A stretch of 40,164 bases of DNA. Source: Mycogone perniciosa. Lineage: Eukaryota > Ascomycota > Sordariomycetes > Hypocreales > Hypocreaceae. Position 1 is the first letter of the stretch. The number at the start of each line of letters is the position of its first letter. The notes beneath the pieces were generated by a model. It had not been told where the DNA came from, did no database searches, and saw only the letters and a list, made by a program, of their open reading frames with translations. The stretch spans positions 1 to 40,164 of the forward strand of contig JAOALB010000060.1 of NCBI GenBank assembly GCA_025331125.1. Reading direction: 5' to 3'. Positions 35,641-40,164 of this stretch are shown in pieces. The position numbers and the translations under genes are program-made.

Positions 35641-36135
35641 TATATAGCTTGCGTCGAACTAGAGTCCCCTCAACCAATCCCATAGATAGACAAAGTTCAG
35701 CTTTGTCGTTAGCCTTATGTGAAATGACTATCCACACACAATCTGTGCGACCACGCCATTGTTTGAGATTATCCTAATACGCAGAACTTGCTGCGACCGC
35801 ACCCGAAATCTCGGGTCCAAATATTACCGGAATGATGCCGTGCCGACACCCTCGAAAAGTAAATTTTGGATTAGGCAATATTTTAGCACCTCCGGAGAGA
35901 CAAACGTATCGAAGCCCGGCCGTTTGACAACTTGGCTACCATTAACGCGGATTTGCCTGGTGTTATCGACGGTCCTTCATTCTACCAGCATATTTGCGTG
36001 CCTCAGGATACCCTCAGGACCAGCGAACCAGCCAGTGAACCTACTCAGGCTCTGACTATCGCGACCTCTGCCAGCATAACATTCATCCCTTGTCTGTTAT
36101 GCGATGCTGGAGTTCAGCTGAAGAGAATACAGTAA
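35641..36135 (+). other. Unassigned region with a weakly supported ORF (35932-36135)
   Basis: The plus-strand frame at 35932-36135 (MATINADLPGVIDGPSFYQH and on) is open further upstream to about 35890 and has protein-like composition. A second frame at 35759-36055 overlaps it. I do not recognise either. It may be the tail of a broken host gene, or chance. Confidence 0.25.
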
Positions 36136-36331
36136 ATAAAAATAAGTCGGTAAGCAAATGGGACGGGCGGTCCCAACAAACTGGGGTGCTGTCGCGTATA
36201 GGGGCTCGTATAGTTAACGGTCATCACATGAAAATAGGGGTCAAATAGCACCTGAATTCCATGTCTGTTTTCACTGTCTTGTGCCCTCTTCTCATGATCC
36301 CTAATAGTTTCCCCGGCCAATTTATAGTGCT
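36136..36331. other. Nothing recognised
   Basis: Ordinary composition, short ORFs on both strands without motifs, no repeat seen. Confidence 0.4.
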
Positions 36332-36354
36332 AGAAGAACGCGTCGCGTTCTTCT
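36332..36354. repeat. 23-bp perfect palindrome
   Basis: AGAAGAACGCG, one T at 36343, then CGCGTTCTTCT: eleven-base arms pair perfectly around a single central base. It could be a binding site for a dimeric DNA-binding protein or a recombination hotspot remnant. The surrounding ORF (36261-36551) has no recognisable motif. Confidence 0.85.
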
Positions 36355-37158
36355 TCTCCACCCCCTTAGGTCCTCCCTATGTTTCACATTGCAATTTCCT
36401 TCGTATTCCCTTCTGCAAGCTTCCTCCACCAATCCACGTTATAACAGATGCCGGAATTGTCTCTCTAATCTGCGACTCTTCCGCACCTCCCGAGGGAGGG
36501 GGTTGTAGTTCATTTTCTAGGCCTGTCTATATATCTTTACTCACTCTATAGATACTAAGTAACCGGGCGTAATGGGGCCGATACAAGGATTCTTCTTACA
36601 CCTAGTATATTTAAGAGAAGGAGTATTAGGAAGATAAGCGCTAGAGTGTGGATCTCCCAATACACTAAGTAAGTGACAGGGAGCGGTTATACTATATACA
36701 GAGTATATCCACATATTAACAAGATCCTATAGCTAAATGAATACCTGGAATATTCTATAGGCCATTTATTGGACAAAGGAAAGCAGGTGTCTTATACTTT
36801 ACTTAAGCACCAATAGGTCATAAGCACTTTTAGCCCTATATAAGGTTAGGCTAAGTTTTGGCGTTAATGCAGGGATAATATATATAGCTGAAGGGAAAAT
36901 TAATATAGCGCCCCTACTAATTTACAGATCGCCCGGCAGCAACAATACTTTCTGTAAAATTGCGTATGATTAGTGGATTAGATAGTAGTGTGTAATATAG
37001 TAACAGATATTATATAGGGATTAAACTATTAGTAAAGGATTTACTGGGGTAGAGATAGTCTAGAAGAATATAAGACGTAAAGCAAATAATATAATAGTCT
37101 CTTATATTTACGTAAAAATCTAACTAGGAGAATCCTTGCTTGTTTATTTTAGTGCTGT
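36355..37158. other. Unassigned, partly AT-rich stretch
   Basis: No gene recognised. From about 36540 to 37140 the sequence is moderately AT-rich with TATA-like strings (for example CCTATATAAGG near 36835), which may be decayed transposon sequence, but no paired LTR or terminal repeat was found. Confidence 0.4.
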
Positions 37159-37461
37159 ATGCGGGCTCTCGGTGCCAGAAGGGGCCGAGTTCCTTCGACC
37201 GGCTCAGTATACCACTCATTTGTCTGGCCTTATTACTGCGTCCGGCTAATTATAATAGAAGCCGCACTGCCACGAGTTCCCCATGAGTATATCGTCATCA
37301 AAGCTCGGCCTCGCAAAGGCTATTTGGAAATGCTAAAAAGAATTCGTCAGGCTAAGATGTGTGACGGAACAATGTTACCCCTACTACTCTACTCTTCTAT
37401 TATCAATCGTTGCCTACCCCTGCAACGATTAACTTATTGTAGGATATTGATATGGCGCTAG
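37159..37461 (+). other. Open reading frame of 100 codons, doubtful gene
   Basis: The frame MRALGARRGRVPSTG to CRILIWR contains one protein-like stretch (PRVPHEYIVIKARPRKGYLE and MLKRIRQAKMCDGT). No family is recognised and the flanking residues look random. Its stop overlaps the first bases of the inverted-repeat element at 37460. It may be a fragment of a broken gene. Confidence 0.25.
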
Positions 37462-37667
37462 CGGGATATAGGGCAACTGGCGATCCATTCTATTTCCATT
37501 TCATTTCCAATGGATGCTAACCTAAATAGGAAAGAGATATGTGCCTGTAGATAAAATTAAACTAAGATTGGTCTAATAGCCTGATAGGAATGTACATCTT
37601 TCCTATTTAGGTTAGCGTCTATTTGAAATGAATTGGAAATGGAATGGATAACTAGCCTGATCCCGCT
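37460..37667. mobile_element. MITE-like element with long imperfect inverted arms
   Basis: The segment starts AGCGGGAT and ends ATCCCGCT. The arms run about 75 bases each and pair with scattered mismatches. A perfect 20-base core GCTAACCTAAATAGGAAAGA at 37516-37535 pairs with its complement at 37597-37616. Total about 208 bp, with no coding capacity. This fits a miniature inverted-repeat transposable element. The target duplication is not clear, so the superfamily is open. Confidence 0.75.
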
Positions 37668-38350
37668 GTCGTATTCCCGACAAAGAAACCTATTGAAAGC
37701 ATGTCGCGGGTGAAGCCCTCGCTGTGTTTGGGCCTGATTTTTTATTGCGACTCGCGGAGCTTGGTTCTTTTATGCAGTAGTCGGCTACCAGGCGAGTGTG
37801 TGTCTTTTTAATAAAGTCTATAGGGAAAAACCCCTAAACGAAAGGGGGCACTTCACGGCATATTTGTCAAGTTGCTAACCGTAGGTTCAGTGGCTTACGC
37901 GATGGTTGGAGTGGTGGTGTGAGTGAGCCTCTTGGCTTTAATTTAGTCTTCGCACGCATTGCTTGATACGACAGTGCGCTTGCTTCCCTTTCTTTCTATC
38001 CAATTTTCCAGCCAATCTAACTTCCTAGCCCTCTGACTGGCTCAGCACTTCCTGGTCTAAATCTATCATCTATAGTAATCGAGTCGCTGTGTCTCTAGGT
38101 TCTAAGAGCTTCCTCCATCCAGTAAAGTAGTTCTTCTGCTCCGATAGTACGGAACCTATACTTTAACTAATGTCTTGATCTTGTTCCTTACGGGTCTTCT
38201 CTAGCTCGAGTACCTGAAGTTATCGGGGAAGGTATTGCGACCGCTGAGCTGCCTGCCTCAGTCACCTGCAGTTGACCGAGCTCGCACTCACGTTGTCCGA
38301 CAATAATGCTAGGACTTTAATACATCTATAGATTGCACATACATATTTGT
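37668..38350. other. Unassigned stretch
   Basis: Ordinary composition. No ORF with a motif, no paired repeat. It could be non-coding sequence of an unrecognised transposon. A LINE ORF2 fragment begins close to 38350. Confidence 0.4.
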
Positions 38351-38356
38351 GCTAGT

Positions 38357-38508
38357 TGGGACGCCGACAATCCAACGGAGACGGACCTCGATGCAGCCGC
38401 GCGAGCCCTATAGGAACTCTTCGCGGACTGCATCCAGGCGGCGGGTAAGAAGAGACACCAGAACGGGCACAGCGCCCCCTGGTGGGACCAGCGCTGCTAC
38501 CCGACCAA
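38357..38508 (+). pseudogene. LINE ORF2 fragment, segment between endonuclease and reverse transcriptase
   Basis: The plus-strand frame reads WDADNPTETDLDAAARAL, a TAG, ELFADCIQAAGKKRHQNGHS, then APWWDQRCYP. This is the linker segment typical of fungal Tad-clade LINE ORF2, just after the endonuclease domain (APWW followed by an acidic or Cys residue). The single TAG stands for an expected CAG, a RIP-type change. It is cut abruptly by the hAT-derived sequence at about 38508. Confidence 0.72.
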
Positions 38509-38583
38509 ACAAAGCAAATCCGGCCCTCGGATTTGAGTGATTTGGTTGCTTTGACTCAATTTGATAGATTTGATTACATGAGG
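38509..38583 (-). repeat. hAT 3' subterminal region with CAAATC/GATTTG motifs
   Basis: Contains repeated CAAATC and GATTTG motifs. Among them is a hairpin at 38515-38535: CAAATCCG, loop GCCCT, CGGATTTG. Clusters of such short motifs in both orientations are common near hAT transposon ends and may bind the transposase. The exact terminal inverted repeat was not identified. Confidence 0.5.
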
Positions 38584-39345
38584 CTATTCCCAACTGATCA
38601 GTATTACTGTCAAGATAAAATCCTTGCCCTCCCCTAGTGTTGCTCCTTCCTTAATTATCTCCTTGCTCTTGTCGTGTAAAGTAACGCCCCCCCCCATTAT
38701 AATTGCGCCTCTTCGCATCCAATTCTTCATACATTCTACCTTCTCAAGCGTTAATGCCTTCATTGCGCATCGTTGAGATGACATCGTCAGCTTGGCCGAA
38801 CTGAATGCCCTCTCGCAGTCTGCTGCCATTGCAGGAATAGCAAATAAGTCTAAGGCAAGCTTGCTGAGGGTAGGTGCTGCTTGTTGTGATATCCACCATT
38901 GGATAGGATTCCCAATAGTCTCAGTAGGTGGCAAGTCTAGGCGAAAATATTTATCCAGCTCAGAGCTATCGTCAGATAACCTTGCTGTAGTGCAATTAAG
39001 CCATTGTTGATATCCACTCTCTTCTTTCTGCCGTGGCACTGCTATTACAGTATTCTGCTTGCTTGGAAGAAGTCGTGAGGTATAAATTGCATCCTTATTG
39101 CAATACCAACGTTCTCAATAATTGGAAAGACCTTCCTTTGCATCTCGAAGCCATACAAGCTGCTCTTGACTATTCCAACGATCCTCAAGCCACCTAGGAC
39201 CAAGACCAGGATGCAGGATAATTGCCGCTGCAAAGACAGGTGATTGGCCAAGCCGGGTATAGTAAATATTAAGCTTTTGCCATGCAATTGCTATCGAAAG
39301 TCGGAGGTATGCTCTTGAGTCGTCTTGGAGGGAAGCAATTCGCCG
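38584..39345 (-). pseudogene. hAT-family transposase, C-terminal part
   Basis: One minus-strand frame reads from about 39330 (LQDDSRAYLRLSIAIAWQKL) through IYYTRLGQSPVFAAAIILHP and RWLEDRWNSQEQLVWLRDAK. It continues through the ATG at 39039 to the stop at 38584. WWISQQAAPTLSKLALDLFA and ADCERAFSSAKL followed by TMSSQRCAMKALTLEKVECM are the hallmark hAT C-terminal dimerisation region. Only one stop interrupts this span (TGA for an expected Trp in NYWERWY, near 39118); a second in-frame stop sits at 39349. The N-terminal BED zinc finger and catalytic half are missing. It is much less decayed than the central retroelements. Confidence 0.85.
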
Positions 39346-39577
39346 ATCTCATGCAGCCACACCGATATATTCGTCTCTCACATGCTCGGGGATACAATTA
39401 ACTGGATTCGCTTGTATTGATCGTGGTCTTCGGGTATTAAATGCTATTCCTGTGGCTTGACGACGCCGCCTGGGCTGAGTGGAAGTTGAAGATTCCATTT
39501 GGCTCTCAGTCTGTTGGATTTCCTCATCAGTGGGGGAAGTAACGCCTGCTTTCCAAATCTCTAGATAGAGTCCCTCC
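39346..39577 (-). other. Region upstream of the hAT fragment, same frame, identity uncertain
   Basis: The hAT frame stays open upstream beyond the stop at 39349, with low-complexity text (EIQQTESQMESSTSTQPRRR, then ANPVNCIPEHVRDEYIGVAA). It may be more of the transposase or unrelated sequence. It ends where the LINE RNase H fragment begins at about 39577. Confidence 0.4.
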
Positions 39578-40164
39578 CTCCCTCCACGATCGTAGCGTAC
39601 TCCGACGGATCGCAGATCGAGGGAAACTCGGGATGGGGCGCAGTCATATACCACAAAGCAAGAGCAACGCCGAAGTATACGACGCCGAGGCGCAGGCCGC
39701 CCTGAAGGCCATGGAACTAGTAACAAGACGCATAGAAGAAGATCGTTCGATACAAAGAGCCCTCTTCTTCCTAGACAACTCGGCGGTGGTCGACGGGCTG
39801 CTGGGCAAACCCCCCCCCCCTCCATGCAAGGAGCGTACATACGCTTCCAGAAACTGGCACAAAGCATCCTCCCCTGTACGACCCACGTCTCGTGGGTACC
39901 AGGACACGAGGATGTCATGGGCAACGAATAGGCTGATCGGCTCGCTAAACAAGGAGCCGCCCTCCCCGCCGTCCCGCAGAATTGGGCGACAATTCCGCAC
40001 ATCAAAAGATAGGTCAAAGAAAACATCGCCGAAGTACAGGAACGAGACTGGCTTGGCAAAGTCCCGGACTACTATGAACGGTGGGGACTCGGGGCCCCAA
40101 GGTTCCCCCCCCAGTAGCAAATGGCCACGCTGGCAACCAAATTCGCGCCATCGTCATCAATCCC
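39578..40164 (+). pseudogene. LINE ORF2 RNase H domain fragment, frameshifted, runs off the window
   Basis: The plus strand encodes an RNase H domain in three successive frames: STIVAYSDGSQIEGNSGWGA from 39583, then NAEVYDAEAQAALKAMEL from about 39663 and FFLDNSAVVDGLL near 39770. After an eleven-C run (39810-39820) come GAYIRFQKLAQSILPC and THVSWVPGHEDVMGNE with a TAG, then ADRLAKQGAALP. The four catalytic acidic positions (SDGS, AEAQ, LDNS, and the region after GHxxVxGN) are all recognisable. Two frameshifts and two TAG codons (both at expected CAG) kill it. This matches the RNase H downstream of reverse transcriptase in Tad/I-clade LINEs. The left edge at about 39577 looks like a 5' truncation. 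Confidence 0.82.

Noticed and set aside
36261..36551. Plus-strand ORF of 96 codons
   Set aside because: No motif, Pro/Ser/Phe-rich composition typical of a random frame, and it runs through the 23-bp palindrome.
38349..38540. Plus-strand ORF of 63 codons rich in Arg
   Set aside because: It is a different frame of the LINE ORF2 fragment, whose true frame contains the APWWDQRC pattern.
39349..40120. Long minus-strand ORFs at 39349-40059 and 39644-40120
   Set aside because: Most of their length is the antisense of the LINE RNase H domain, which is recognisable on the plus strand. Only the last part of the first ORF could belong to the hAT frame.
1..40164. CRISPR array, operons, bacterial promoters, tRNA or rRNA genes
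   Set aside because: No regularly spaced repeats, no RNA gene structure and no prokaryotic gene organisation were seen; the content is fungal.

Overview
The window looks like a piece of a filamentous ascomycete (Pezizomycotina) genome, most likely Eurotiomycete-like. The signs are short GT-AG introns, Tad-type LINE, pogo-like and hAT transposon relics, chromodomain Ty3/gypsy retrotransposons, and heavy mutation of the kind left by repeat-induced point mutation (RIP: CpA to TpA on both strands, leaving TAA/TAG in place of glutamine codons). There is no bacterial signature, no rRNA or tRNA gene, and no clearly intact protein gene.

Layout. (1) 1-5628 is a mixed-composition arm. It holds a poly-C edge, a broken copy of a conserved fungal protein family with a recognisable intron, a RIP-mutated LINE ORF1, a secreted alpha/beta-hydrolase with its full catalytic triad but one frameshift, a solo LTR just upstream of that gene, a broken unknown ORF, and a pogo-like transposase relic. 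(2) 5629-35444 is one AT-rich block that resolves into nested retrotransposons. A Ty3/gypsy chromodomain element (O) has target-site duplication ATTTT. Inside O lie a 582-bp solo-LTR-like insert (D, TSD ATATT), a second gypsy element of the same family (A, TSD CTGCA) and a different gypsy element (B, TSD TAAAC). B itself contains a Ty1/copia element (C, TSD TTTAG/TTTAA). Removing the insertions leaves O at 7,703 bp, close to the 7,687 bp of A, which supports the reconstruction. (3) 35445-40164 is a second mixed arm. It has a 23-bp perfect palindrome, a MITE-like inverted-repeat element, two LINE ORF2 fragments, and between them a hAT transposase 3' fragment.

Nothing here forms a working pathway. 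The region reads as a transposon graveyard, a RIP-made AT-rich island that is probably heterochromatic. The four reverse transcriptases (O, A, B, C) have all lost the catalytic Asp-Asp pair in the same way (YxDD to YxNN). O and A share their coding region and the 3' half of the LTR but carry unrelated U3 halves. The only candidate host genes are the frameshifted hydrolase and the family pseudogene at 259-818. Element names O, A, B, C and D are labels for this window only.
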